Source: Candidatus Gastranaerophilales bacterium
GTDB lineage: Bacteria; Cyanobacteriota; Vampirovibrionia; Gastranaerophilales; Gastranaerophilaceae
Direction of reading: 5' to 3'
DNA: 54,484 nt
NCBI GenBank assembly: GCA_017402995.1
Contig: JAFQOV010000004.1
Coordinates: forward strand, 1-54,484
The translations under genes were made by a program, and so were the position numbers. Below the pieces are notes generated by a model. It saw only the letters and a list, made by a program, of their open reading frames with translations. It was not told where the DNA came from and did no database searches. This document shows positions 18,941 through 28,653 of the stretch, one piece after another (position 1 is the first letter of the stretch; each line of letters starts with the position of its first letter).

Positions 18941-20004
18941 AGATAACAATTGTTGGTGCAGGTAATATTGGCACGCAATTTGCCGTGCATTGCGCACAAA
19001 AAGGACACGAAGTTACAATTTATACTAGTAACTGTGAAAAAATTCAAAACAAATTATTTATAGTTGATGAAAATAATCAAATTGTTAAACAAGGCGAAAT
19101 TCGAAGAGCAACAAACGATTTAAAATTGGCTTTTGATGAAGCTGAATTAATTTTTATAACAATCCCGTCTTTTGCAATGGAAACTTTGGCGCAAAAGATT
19201 TTTCCATATGTTAAAAATGCCTATATTGGCTTAATCCCTGGAACTGGCGGAGGGGAATGTTGTTTTGCAAAATTTATTGAAAAAAATTGTACGATTTTCG
19301 GTTTACAAAGAGTACCTTCTGTTGCAAGATTGGTTGAATATGGAAAAAGTGTTAAAGCAATTGGATACAGAGACTGTTTGAAAATTGCGACAATACCAAA
19401 AACACAAAAAATAGATAAAATTATTGAAGAGATTTTTGATATACCTTGTGACATTTTGTCAAATTACTTAAATATCACTTTAACTCCTTCAAACCCAATT
19501 TTGCACACAACAAGGCTATATTCCTTATTTAAAAACTACAACCAATCTCCATATGATTATGTTCCTTTGTTTTATGAAGAATGGAGTGATGAAACATCTG
19601 AAATATTATTTAAATGTGATGATGAACATCAAAATATTTGCCAAAAATTATCTATGTTTGATTTATCTGGGGTTAAATCGTTAAAAATACATTACGAAAG
19701 CGACACACCACAAAAATTAACTCAAAAAATTCGCTCAATTCAAGGCTTTAAGGGCTTAAAAAGTCCAACAATTGAACAAGATGGAAAATATATCCCAGAT
19801 TTTAATTCAAGATATTTTACGGCAGATTTTCCATATGGATTATCTATCATTAAACAAATTGCAAACTTTGTTGATGTTGAAACAAAAAACATAGACATTG
19901 TTTTAAATTGGTATAAAACTAAACAGCCAACAATTAAAGAATTTAACTATTCTAATTACAACATAAACAATCTGAAAGAATTTATCGAATTTTACAACAA
20001 CTAA
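18937..20004 (+). CDS. NAD/NADP octopine/nopaline dehydrogenase-family protein
   Basis: The N-terminal Rossmann fold is clear (MKITIVGAGNIGTQFAVHCA, G-x-G-x-x-G). The alternative fold partner, an opine-dehydrogenase C-terminal domain, shows LTPSNPILHTTRLYSLF with the catalytic His. At 355 aa it is typical. Opine dehydrogenases reductively condense an amino acid with a keto acid. The 4-nt overlap with the cytidylyltransferase-aminotransferase means the two are translated together and very likely act in one pathway, which I infer makes an activated amino-acid-like head group. Confidence 0.8.
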   Translation: MKITIVGAGNIGTQFAVHCAQKGHEVTIYTSNCEKIQNKLFIVDENNQIVKQGEIRRATNDLKLAFDEAELIFITIPSFAMETLAQKIFPYVKNAYIGLIPGTGGGECCFAKFIEKNCTIFGLQRVPSVARLVEYGKSVKAIGYRDCLKIATIPKTQKIDKIIEEIFDIPCDILSNYLNITLTPSNPILHTTRLYSLFKNYNQSPYDYVPLFYEEWSDETSEILFKCDDEHQNICQKLSMFDLSGVKSLKIHYESDTPQKLTQKIRSIQGFKGLKSPTIEQDGKYIPDFNSRYFTADFPYGLSIIKQIANFVDVETKNIDIVLNWYKTKQPTIKEFNYSNYNINNLKEFIEFYNN

Positions 20005-20057
20005 CCAGCAAAATTTTTCTTTCAAGTGTTTTATAGTAAAAAAACGAGGATAAAACA

Positions 20058-21953
20058 TTGAAAATCACCAAAATTCAACCATCACACAACTTTAATGCTA
20101 TTCAAAATATTAAAAAGAAATTGCCAAAAAACAATACAAATAGCTCTGCTAAAAACTCTTTTTCGCTTGAAGCCTTAGCTTTTCTTGGTAAAAGCAATAT
20201 CAAAAAACCAAACTATGAGCTTAATTTATCACATGACGAGCTTATAATGCGCACAAGCAAAGACTATTTAATTACAAAAAGATATCTTGATTTATATAGC
20301 GAAGAATATCAAAATTTAGATGAAGGTGACAAAAAAGCACTGTTTCACCTTGTCAGAGCAGGTAATGCTTTAAATAACATTTACATGCAGCTTGATAACC
20401 CGAATAACCTGCCATTTGGCGAATTTTTAGATAATGAAATTAAAAAGAACAATACAGACGCGCAATTAACAAAATTTTTGTTTGACGCGCAAAAGGGTGT
20501 GTGTTCAATTGACAATAACGCAAATCATATCGAACTTGCAAAAGGAGTTCACGAACTTCAAGGCAAAGGGTTTTATCCTGAAGATTTAACAAAAGAAGAA
20601 TTTCAAAATATTTTAATTCAAATGCTTGAAAATGGCGAAAATGAAGAAGTTTCTAAAATTTTGAACCAAAGAAGCGTGGTTGAAAGAAACGGAAAAAACC
20701 TAAAAGCAATTGATTATGTTGAAAAATTTAAAGATGAATTTAATTTTATCGCAGATGAGCTAGAAGCTGCGGCAAAAACTTCAACAAACGAAGATTTTAA
20801 TGAATATTTAACTTTGCAAGCACGTGCTCTTCGCGAAGCAGACCCTGTTTTAGATGGCTATGCAGATAAAAAATGGGCAACTTTACAAAATACTCCACTA
20901 GAATTTACTATTTCAAGAGAAAACTATGATGATGAAATGACAGGGGTTGTTTTTGAAAATGAAAAATTAAAAGATTTAATTTCAAAAAACAATATCATTG
21001 TAACTCCAAAAGATTCTCTTGGCGGAAGAGTTGGGATTGTGAATCAAAAAGGCACACAAGACATTTTAAAAATTAAAAAATATTTGCCTTTGATGGCTGA
21101 AAATATGCCGCTAAAGGAACGATACGAACAAACTTTTTCAACCGAACAAGACCCAAAACAAACAATGGTTGATGTGGATATCGTTTCGCTATCTGGCATG
21201 GCAAGCGCTTATCGCGCAGGATTTTTTGTCGCGCAAAACCTTCCAAATAGCGATAAATATTCAATTCAACATCTTGATGGAGGCAGAAGAAACGTATATC
21301 ACAGACAAATCCGTACTTCAACAAGCCCAGAGGCGCTAATTAAACAGCAAGAAAAACTTGATTCTCTATTAAATCCAAAATTACACAAATTTTATAACCC
21401 AGAAGCGCACCACTGGTTTGTTGTGGGACATGAAAATGCACATTCTTTAGGTCCAAAAGATGGTAAAGAAGCTTTAGGAAAATATAAATCAATTATTGAA
21501 GAAAACAAAGCAGATATGGTATCTATTGCAATGCTTGACGTGTTAGTTAAAGCAGGATTATATACACAACAACAAAAAAATGAAATCCTTGTAACTTTTG
21601 CGCTTGATAACATTTTAAAAGCAAAACCAACGCTATCACAAGCGCACAGGGTTAGAAGCGTAATGCAATGTAATTATTTCCAAAAAGAAGGCGCAATTAA
21701 AATTTCAAAAGATGGAATTTTAGACGTTGATTTAGATAAAATGATACCAACAGCGAAAAAAATGCTTAAAGAGGTCATTGACGTTCAATTAAGCAGAGAT
21801 TTTAATAAAGCCCAAGATTTTGTTTTGAATAATTTCAAATGGGGAGATGAGCTTGAAAAAGCTGCGCAAAACCTTTCAAAAACTTTTAGGGAGTTAAATG
21901 GCTGTGCGCAATCACCATTAGCAAATTATTTGTTAGGTTTAAATGAAATATAA
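20058..21953 (+). CDS. Probable zinc metallohydrolase, M49/DPP III-like core
   Basis: 631 aa starting at TTG with GAGG 10 nt upstream. Near residue 457 it has VVGHENAHSLGP, a HExxH zinc site, followed ~30 residues later by IIEENKADM, where the Glu would be the third ligand. H-E-x-x-H-x-L-G-P followed by E-E-x-K-A-D resembles the dipeptidyl-peptidase III (M49) group more than other zincins. The N-terminus has no signal peptide but carries LEALAFLGKSN, close in position to the KVSFG motif of neighbours. It may therefore be cytoplasmic or exported by a non-Sec route. Substrate unknown. Confidence 0.6.
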   Translation: MKITKIQPSHNFNAIQNIKKKLPKNNTNSSAKNSFSLEALAFLGKSNIKKPNYELNLSHDELIMRTSKDYLITKRYLDLYSEEYQNLDEGDKKALFHLVRAGNALNNIYMQLDNPNNLPFGEFLDNEIKKNNTDAQLTKFLFDAQKGVCSIDNNANHIELAKGVHELQGKGFYPEDLTKEEFQNILIQMLENGENEEVSKILNQRSVVERNGKNLKAIDYVEKFKDEFNFIADELEAAAKTSTNEDFNEYLTLQARALREADPVLDGYADKKWATLQNTPLEFTISRENYDDEMTGVVFENEKLKDLISKNNIIVTPKDSLGGRVGIVNQKGTQDILKIKKYLPLMAENMPLKERYEQTFSTEQDPKQTMVDVDIVSLSGMASAYRAGFFVAQNLPNSDKYSIQHLDGGRRNVYHRQIRTSTSPEALIKQQEKLDSLLNPKLHKFYNPEAHHWFVVGHENAHSLGPKDGKEALGKYKSIIEENKADMVSIAMLDVLVKAGLYTQQQKNEILVTFALDNILKAKPTLSQAHRVRSVMQCNYFQKEGAIKISKDGILDVDLDKMIPTAKKMLKEVIDVQLSRDFNKAQDFVLNNFKWGDELEKAAQNLSKTFRELNGCAQSPLANYLLGLNEI

Positions 21954-22000
21954 TTTATTTTAATTTTTGTAACAAATTTTAAAAGTAGCCAAAAATTCCA

Positions 22001-22027
22001 TAAAGCTTTAAGAAATTTTGCCGATAC
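22001..22027 (+). promoter_or_regulatory. Sigma-28 (FliA) promoter
   Basis: TAAA at 22001-22004, exactly 15 nt, then GCCGATAC at 22020-22027. This matches the flagellar sigma-28 consensus TAAA-N15-GCCGATAA at all but the last base. Transcription should start near 22034, giving a ~30-nt leader to the ATG at 22064. Confidence 0.8.
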
Positions 22028-22063
22028 ACTCTATAACTGACAGTAAGGTGAAGGTGTGTAAAA

Positions 22064-23539
22064 ATGGCAAACAATGTTAATTCTATGGGTGTAAATCAAC
22101 AATGGCTTCAAAAAAACGGCTATGATGTTGATAAAATTAAACAAAGTGGTTTACTTGATGATGAATTTTTAACCCTAGAAGAACTTGCTGCAAGCGATAC
22201 TGATTTTGAAGGTGTTTCAAAGCAAGACATTTATAATGCAATTGAAGAATATACGCAAAATCAAGATATTCTTGATTATATGCAAACAGAATCTGAACAA
22301 GATATGTCATTAGACGAAATAGAAGCGCAATATTCTACTTCGGATGAGAGCCAAAGTGTCGAAGAAAGCTATTGGTCAGATGGAAAAACAATAAAAGAAA
22401 AAACTTTTGTAGATAGCGAAGACAATATCACCACAGAAAAATACACAAGAGGCGGACAACTACAAGAAACAGCAAATTATGATGAAACAGGTTTCCAAAC
22501 TTCATATACTTGGTACGAAAATGGACAAGAAGCATATACTTGGGAATATAACCCAAATAATACAAAAATGAAAAAAGTGCCAGATGGAAATGGCAACTAT
22601 ACTACAACATATTTCAACGCAAAAGGCGAAGAAATTTCTCAAACAGAATATTTTGTCTTAAACAACGAAGAAGCTCAAATGGTTTCACAAGACGAGTGGG
22701 AATTAGCATATGCAAATAATATAGATATTACAGAAACCATGGAAGACGGTTCGCCAAGATATGTTATTGCACAAGGTGATAGCGACGGAAAATATCACGT
22801 ATATGATGTTGAGAAAAATGAGTCTTTAGCACGTATATATGGTCAAGATGGCGGTTATGACATTGTAGAAAATGGTAATGGTAGATTTACAAGCTTCAGT
22901 TTTGCAGACGAAGCATCACCATTCGGAAAAGATGTATATTCTATTGGCAAAGAAGGTGAAACAGTCACATCAAAAGCAAACTATGGCACTCAATCTCCTT
23001 TGAGTTTTGACATCAACGGTGACGGCATTCAAACCACAGATGAAACAATCGAATATGATATTGACGGTGACGGCGAAAAAGATACTATCAACAATACATC
23101 AGACGCGGTATTGGTTTTTGATGGCGATAAAGATGGTATCGCAGGCGAAGACGGTTCTGAATGTTTTGGTAACAATACAGACCTAGATGGCGACGGTATT
23201 AAAGACGGTTATAGTGATGGTTTTGAAGCACTTAGAGAGCTCGCTTTACGCGAAGGTTTAATTGATGAAAATGACACAACTTTAGATGCTCAAGAACTAA
23301 AATATCTAGAACAACAATATGGTTTACAAATCAAATTAAGTGGCTATGAATCTGAAGCGACATCATTAGAAGATGCTGGAATTACAGAAATTAACTTGTC
23401 AGAAGCTGAAACTGTTACAGAAGAAAACTTTGACGGCAAAGGAAATGATTTGCAAACTCAAGAAGGCGCAACATTTACCGTTAATGGTGAAGAACGAGAA
23501 TATGCAGACTTATGGCATACTAAACACGAAGAAGAATAA
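22064..23539 (+). CDS. Acidic repeat protein with calcium-binding (EF-hand/dockerin-like) loops
   Basis: 491 aa, very acidic, no signal peptide. The middle has short Tyr/Thr repeats of the YENGQEAYTWEYN type (residues ~125-200), recalling MORN-like or toxin-type repeats. The C-terminal third has Ca-binding loops: DINGDGIQTTDE, DIDGDGEKD, DGDKDGIAGEDG, DLDGDGIKDGYSDG. The sigma-28 promoter upstream implies expression with late flagellar genes, so an extracellular, possibly flagellum-exported or surface protein is a reasonable inference. A strong terminator follows. Confidence 0.75.
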   Translation: MANNVNSMGVNQQWLQKNGYDVDKIKQSGLLDDEFLTLEELAASDTDFEGVSKQDIYNAIEEYTQNQDILDYMQTESEQDMSLDEIEAQYSTSDESQSVEESYWSDGKTIKEKTFVDSEDNITTEKYTRGGQLQETANYDETGFQTSYTWYENGQEAYTWEYNPNNTKMKKVPDGNGNYTTTYFNAKGEEISQTEYFVLNNEEAQMVSQDEWELAYANNIDITETMEDGSPRYVIAQGDSDGKYHVYDVEKNESLARIYGQDGGYDIVENGNGRFTSFSFADEASPFGKDVYSIGKEGETVTSKANYGTQSPLSFDINGDGIQTTDETIEYDIDGDGEKDTINNTSDAVLVFDGDKDGIAGEDGSECFGNNTDLDGDGIKDGYSDGFEALRELALREGLIDENDTTLDAQELKYLEQQYGLQIKLSGYESEATSLEDAGITEINLSEAETVTEENFDGKGNDLQTQEGATFTVNGEEREYADLWHTKHEEE

Positions 23540-23543
23540 CTTT

Positions 23544-23569
23544 AAAAAACCGCCAAAAGCGGTTTTTTT
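23544..23569 (+). terminator. Bidirectional terminator between convergent genes
   Basis: Stem AAAACCGC / GCGGTTTT with 5-nt loop CAAAA followed by TTT. It ends the calcium-binding protein gene and overlaps the stop codon of the convergent minus-strand gene at 23568. Confidence 0.85.
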
Positions 23570-24896
23570 AATATCCAAGCGCATATGCAAAAATTTCGGC
23601 AACTTGGTGGTTATATTTTCTGCCATCTTCTTTTGCAAACAAATTTTCCCAATGGCTTTTTGGCGTTCCATCAAGCGAATATGACGGATTTGTCATCATT
23701 AAATGATGAGTATTTGTATCGTATCTTAATGGAAATAAATCTTCCATTTGCATAAAACTTGGCAATTTATCAGATGGATAAGTAAAAGCAAAAAAGCAAT
23801 TTTTCAGCCTGTGCAAACGCTCTTCATAGCTCCTTCCTCCTGTGTCGTTATCGTTTGAAACTTCAACCCCAGGAGCATATGTTCGATTATATTTTAATTT
23901 TTCTGACCAATGTTTTACCGTTTCAAAATCATCAACATTTACAAAAGCTGTACCCGCATTCAACCCCATTAAACGATATCTTTCAAAATCTTCAGAGCTT
24001 TTTTCGCCAACAAAACTCAAATCTGTTTTTTGGGTTCTTGCGCGGATTTCATTTAAAATATATTGCATTTGATGATATTGCGGCAATGCCCCAACACCTG
24101 TATAATTAATGCAATCATAGCCCCCAATATGTTTTGCTGAATCAAAAAATATTGCTTCGAAACCAAGATTAATTAATTTTACACATTCTTGAATAAAAAT
24201 TTCTTCATGTTCTTTTTTGTGCCATCTAAAATTTTCATCTTCTTTATAAGGATTTGAAATTTTGATTTGGTCTTCTGATATCATCATTCGAAAACCTGTT
24301 TTTAAACCTCTAAAGTGCGCTAAATCGTTAAACGCACGAAACTGATTTTCAGGAGACATTTTCAAAGTTTTATCTATAACATTTTCGCTATATCCATTGT
24401 TTAATTTCAAACCATAGACGGAATTTTCCTCCCAAGGTGCTTTGTTATAGCCATCTCCATAAATATTTGGAAAAATTTGAGACAAAATAACACAATTTGC
24501 CCAACTTTTTGCGCTCGGTGGAATTGCACATAAAAGTTTAATCGCGCTCAAAATCCCCGCCGAACACCTGTCATTTTCCATTTTTGCAATCGCACGATTA
24601 TTTAGCTCAATATAATTTGCAAATCTGCCCCAATTATCGCCATAATTTGGCGATTGAATACAGCAAGGAAAATGAGAATAGAAAATTTCGGCTTCTGATA
24701 AAGTCACAATTGAAGCAACAGCGCGCTTTAAAGACCTATTCAAAAGTTCGGAAGGCAAAATATTTGCAATCCATTTTTTTCTTTTCGCTTCGCCAATTCC
24801 ATAATAAGCACGCTCAAGCGACCATTTATCAAAATGCAGAAGGTCATTTTGCGAAATTTCAATTAATAATTCATTTACTGGGTTCAATTTTTCCAT
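23568..24896 (-). CDS. Glycoside-hydrolase-like (GH13/alpha-amylase-type TIM barrel) protein
   Basis: 442 aa without signal peptide. GLKTGFRMMI is followed by INLGFEAIFFDSAKHIGGYD and later FVGEKSS. These correspond in order to GH13 conserved regions: region II (G-F-R-x-D-x-x-x-H in amylases, nucleophile Asp) and region III (the acid-base Glu). The Arg normally two residues before the nucleophile is Phe here, which is odd for an active GH13. Function is therefore likely sugar-related but unproven; a divergent or non-hydrolytic member is possible. No Shine-Dalgarno sequence is visible. Confidence 0.5.
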   Translation of the reverse strand: MEKLNPVNELLIEISQNDLLHFDKWSLERAYYGIGEAKRKKWIANILPSELLNRSLKRAVASIVTLSEAEIFYSHFPCCIQSPNYGDNWGRFANYIELNNRAIAKMENDRCSAGILSAIKLLCAIPPSAKSWANCVILSQIFPNIYGDGYNKAPWEENSVYGLKLNNGYSENVIDKTLKMSPENQFRAFNDLAHFRGLKTGFRMMISEDQIKISNPYKEDENFRWHKKEHEEIFIQECVKLINLGFEAIFFDSAKHIGGYDCINYTGVGALPQYHQMQYILNEIRARTQKTDLSFVGEKSSEDFERYRLMGLNAGTAFVNVDDFETVKHWSEKLKYNRTYAPGVEVSNDNDTGGRSYEERLHRLKNCFFAFTYPSDKLPSFMQMEDLFPLRYDTNTHHLMMTNPSYSLDGTPKSHWENLFAKEDGRKYNHQVAEIFAYALGY

Positions 24897-24947
24897 AAAA
24901 TTAATTTATGAAAAAATATTTTCTTTTACATTGATAATTTGACTAAA

Positions 24948-26249
24948 CTATATTAAACCAACGATTAAAACCCCAAACAAAACAATTGGAATTACATATC
25001 TTAAACCAATATCAAAAAGCTTTGCAACGATTTTATTTTCAAGAAACATCTCACCTTTAATTTTAAGTCCAAAACTTGCAACCAAACACAACACAAGTGC
25101 ATTTATCGGCATTAAAATATTTGCAGTTAAGAAATCTAGAAAATCAAAAATTGATTTTTTAAAAATTAAAATATCTGCTAAAAGTCCAAAAGATAGCGTT
25201 GCTAAAATTGAAATTATTGCAACGATAACAAAAATAACAAAACAAGCTTTTGCTCTTGAATATTTCATTCTTTCGATTAAAGATGCAACAGGAACTTCTA
25301 AAATGCTTATGCCAGAAGTTAAAGCGGCAAAGAAAAGCAACAAGAAAAATAATGCAAAAATGACATTTCCAAAAGAAATTTGAGAGAAGATATAAGGCAA
25401 GGTAATGAAAACCAAACCTGCGCCAGAGCTAGGTTCCAACCCAAAAGAAAAAATAGCAGGAAATATCATAATGCCAGCCATTAAAGCAAACATTGTATCA
25501 AAAAAGATGATTGTATAAGCAGATTTTGCAATGCTTTTATCTTCTTTAATATAACTTCCATAGGTTAAAAGCGCGCCCATACCAATACTCAAAGTGAAAA
25601 GCGCTTGTCCTAGTGCGCAAAGAAACATTTGAGTATTAATTTTTGAAAAATCAGGCTTAAACATATATTCAAGCCCAGCTTGCGCGTTAGGCAAACTCAA
25701 GGAAAAAACAATCAAACCTAATAAAATTAATGCAAATAATGGCATCATTATTTTATTTGCACATTCAATCCCTTTTTTAACTCCTCTTAGGGTAAAATAC
25801 ATACATGCAATTAAAAACAACAAACTTAAAATGCAAGTAGGGAGAGTATTTTGAGTAAAAGTTGAAAAATATTGCGCGTGATTTTCAATTTTAAAATTTG
25901 TCAAACCAAGATAAATATAGTTAATTATCCAACCGCCAACAACAAAATAGAAAGATGCAACTAAAACCCCTGTTATTGGGTTCATTAAGCCGAAAAATTT
26001 CAACTTTGGATTAACTGTTTCAAATGCTCCAATACATTCTTTTTGAGTTATTTTCCCAATAGCAAGTTCTGCTAAAAGTGGGATAAAGCATATTGTTGTG
26101 ATTAAAATTAAATATGTAATTAAAAAAACGGCACCACCATGTTGCCCCATGATATAAGGAAAACGCCAGATATTGCCCAAGCCAACAGCGGAACCGATTG
26201 CCGCCAAAATAAATGAATATCTAGAACTCCAGCTTGGTCTGTTTTCCAT
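24948..26249 (-). CDS. Neurotransmitter:sodium symporter (NSS) family transporter
   Basis: Multi-span inner-membrane transporter for amino acids or amines driven by sodium. The N-terminal signature (WSSRYSFILAAIGSAVGLGN, then IWRFPYIMGQHGGAVFLITY) is the TM1 unwound substrate/Na site of the LeuT family. About 11 hydrophobic segments follow, and 433 aa fits bacterial members such as TnaT or MhsT. It has a GAGGG ribosome site. It is monocistronic, so the substrate cannot be read from context. Confidence 0.93.
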   Translation of the reverse strand: MENRPSWSSRYSFILAAIGSAVGLGNIWRFPYIMGQHGGAVFLITYLILITTICFIPLLAELAIGKITQKECIGAFETVNPKLKFFGLMNPITGVLVASFYFVVGGWIINYIYLGLTNFKIENHAQYFSTFTQNTLPTCILSLLFLIACMYFTLRGVKKGIECANKIMMPLFALILLGLIVFSLSLPNAQAGLEYMFKPDFSKINTQMFLCALGQALFTLSIGMGALLTYGSYIKEDKSIAKSAYTIIFFDTMFALMAGIMIFPAIFSFGLEPSSGAGLVFITLPYIFSQISFGNVIFALFFLLLFFAALTSGISILEVPVASLIERMKYSRAKACFVIFVIVAIISILATLSFGLLADILIFKKSIFDFLDFLTANILMPINALVLCLVASFGLKIKGEMFLENKIVAKLFDIGLRYVIPIVLFGVLIVGLI

Positions 26250-26362
26250 CTTAATCCCTCTATTATATTTGTAACAGAGTAATTATAATACATTTTTAGG
26301 TTTTGTACATCATTTTGTTAGGGTTGACGCACAAAAGAGCAAAGTTTTTATTCAAATTAATA

Positions 26363-27487
26363 TTACTCTTGCATTTGTGCGCACTTTTCAACGTCAAGTT
26401 TTTCTAAAATATTTGCAACTTTATTATATGTCATAGGGATTAAATCGTTTAAAGTTGGAGCATCAAAAGAAAGACCCGCACGGTGCTTGTTGATTTGTGA
26501 ATTTTTCTGGTACGCAATCGCTTCGTCTCTTAAAAGAGCCGTAGCATAGCTTTGAATTAGCTTATATGTATCATTATTTTTATATTTTTCTGGAATATCT
26601 GATTCTTTGAAATAATATAGAGTTTGTGAAAAATAATCGGCAACCAAGCTTTCAAAATCTTCCTCATTATTGCAAGAAAATGCGTTTATAATCGTTTTTT
26701 CGTCTATTTTAACGCTGCTTTCAGGGAAAATTGTGCTGTATTTGTAAATATCTGGATTAAAAGTCAACAATTCAGATACATCTATTCCGATTTTTCTAAA
26801 ATTATCTACTGCATATTGTAATGGCTTAACTTGCATCATATCTCTGATTACAGATTCCCTTTTCACGCGTTCGATAAAGCTTCTTATTACTTTTGGCAAA
26901 TCGTCTGATTTTTTCAAACCTGCATTTGTAAACATTTCCAGCCCATTTTTATTTTTGTGTTGATAAGCATGTGACAGTTCGTGCGTAATTGCACCAGCTA
27001 TTTTTGCATTTGCTTTAGAATCGTTTGAAGGAGAATAATTTTCAAGAAATAATGTCCCACCATCATAGCTCATATCTTTTGAGAAATTTGCTCTAAACCC
27101 GCCAAGCAATCTTTCTGATTGATATTTTATTTCATCCAAATCTGCAATATCAATATCTTCCAAATCATTTTGTTTTAAGAAATTTTTTGTTTCTTGAACT
27201 AAATCAAAATCTTTATTAGATTGTAATTTATCAAATAGTGAAATGCCGAAATCTAAAACAGGATCTGCTTTTTGTTCATTGTTTGCACCAAAACTAACTT
27301 TTGATACAGGATTTATTGCAAAATATCCACTAAAATGTTGCGGTTGCAATTTTTCATAGTTTTTTGAACTGCTATTTTGTAAAACAAAATCATTATTTAT
27401 TGCATTATTTTGTTTAGAACAATTTGATAATTTATCAAAATTACTTTTTCTTGAATAGTTGTTTTTATCAATACCTAATATTTTCAT
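26363..27487 (-). CDS. HExxH metallopeptidase-like protein with KVSFG motif
   Basis: The start at 27487 (MKILGIDKNNYSRK) is preferred: AAGGAG lies 9 nt upstream, and a longer version adds a poor leader. It gives 374 aa. NPVSKVSFGANNEQK near residue 80 carries the lineage motif. AGAITHELSHAYQHKNKNG is a clear HExxH zinc site, and ESLVADYFSQTLYYF downstream may supply the third ligand. There is no signal peptide. It is a probable zinc peptidase acting on unknown targets. The short motif and the metallopeptidase centre together resemble the gene at 20058. Confidence 0.6.
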   Translation of the reverse strand: MKILGIDKNNYSRKSNFDKLSNCSKQNNAINNDFVLQNSSSKNYEKLQPQHFSGYFAINPVSKVSFGANNEQKADPVLDFGISLFDKLQSNKDFDLVQETKNFLKQNDLEDIDIADLDEIKYQSERLLGGFRANFSKDMSYDGGTLFLENYSPSNDSKANAKIAGAITHELSHAYQHKNKNGLEMFTNAGLKKSDDLPKVIRSFIERVKRESVIRDMMQVKPLQYAVDNFRKIGIDVSELLTFNPDIYKYSTIFPESSVKIDEKTIINAFSCNNEEDFESLVADYFSQTLYYFKESDIPEKYKNNDTYKLIQSYATALLRDEAIAYQKNSQINKHRAGLSFDAPTLNDLIPMTYNKVANILEKLDVEKCAQMQE

Positions 27488-27613
27488 ATACTCTCTCCTT
27501 AAGTTTACAAAACAGCAAATAAAAAAATTTTGCCAACAAGGCAAAATATTGTTTAAGCAAAATTTTTATGCTAAGATTTCTTTGTTTAGTCAAGTACGAC
27601 GGGAAAAATAGCA

Positions 27614-28546
27614 ATGGATAAAATTAATGTATGCGTAGCTTGCGACGATAATTATTCAAAACATGCAGGCGTTTTAATTGCTTCAATATTAACTAATTCA
27701 AACCCAGACGACAACTTGGCTTTTTATATTTTAGATGGTGGAATTTCCGACATTAAAAAGGAAGAAATATTAACACTTAAAAAAATAAAAGACTGCGAAA
27801 TCAATTTCATTTCGGTTGATGAAAATAATTTTTCAGAATATAAAAAAATTAAAACGCTCAGCCATATCAGCTTTGTAACATTTTATAGGCTTAAATTGCC
27901 TTCTATGTTTCCTAATTTAAAAAAGATTATATATTTTGATTGCGATATGGTTGCTTGTCATAGCTTAAAAGAGTTGTTTGAAACCGATATTTCAAATTAT
28001 TGCATTGCCGGTTGTCTAGATATCGGCGTCAAAAGACCTTTCTTTAAAGACAAAAACAGCTATGTAAATGCTGGCATGTTGGTGTTTAACCTTGAAAAAA
28101 TGAGAGAGTTAGATATCGAAGGCAAGTTTTTGAAATATTTACAAACAACAACCGATAAGCTTAAATATGCCGATCAAGACATAATCAATAATACTTGCAA
28201 AGGTTTAATTTATATTTTAGAAGACGAGTGGAATGTTCAATCAAGTAATTTTACAAATCGCTCAAGTTACACAGATAAACCAAAAATAATACATTTTATC
28301 GCAAAAAGAAAACCATGGACATATATTTCATATAGCTATCACCGCAACATCTATTTTGAAAATTTGCAAAAAACGCCTTGGAAACTAACCGAGGAAGAAT
28401 ATAAACATTGGACAATTGATAACCAAAGAGATTCTTTAATTGCATATTTTAAATATCGCCCATTGTTTGCACTAAGACCAAGATTTTACGTTGCGCTATA
28501 TTCAACATATGTAAAGCCCGTTTTAAAAAAATTGGTGAAAATTTAA
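27614..28546 (+). CDS. Glycosyltransferase family 8 protein
   Basis: GT8 enzymes transfer glucose or galactose from UDP-sugars with retention. The start INVCVACDDNYSKHAGVLIA is typical of the group. The metal-binding D-x-D is in IIYFDCDMVACHS, and SYVNAGMLVFNLEKMRE and KYADQDIINNTCKG are the next family blocks. The W-x-H near the end (IHFIAKRKPW) also fits. At 310 aa it is complete. It is probably involved in LPS, capsule or glycoprotein assembly. Confidence 0.92.
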   Translation: MDKINVCVACDDNYSKHAGVLIASILTNSNPDDNLAFYILDGGISDIKKEEILTLKKIKDCEINFISVDENNFSEYKKIKTLSHISFVTFYRLKLPSMFPNLKKIIYFDCDMVACHSLKELFETDISNYCIAGCLDIGVKRPFFKDKNSYVNAGMLVFNLEKMRELDIEGKFLKYLQTTTDKLKYADQDIINNTCKGLIYILEDEWNVQSSNFTNRSSYTDKPKIIHFIAKRKPWTYISYSYHRNIYFENLQKTPWKLTEEEYKHWTIDNQRDSLIAYFKYRPLFALRPRFYVALYSTYVKPVLKKLVKI

Positions 28547-28653
28547 GTTGTTTTTACTTTTCTAAGTTCATTTCAATTTTATAGACTTAATTTTTTTCAA
28601 CAAAACATGATATACTTTGAATGAAATTGTTTAATATCAAACGGGAGTTAAAA

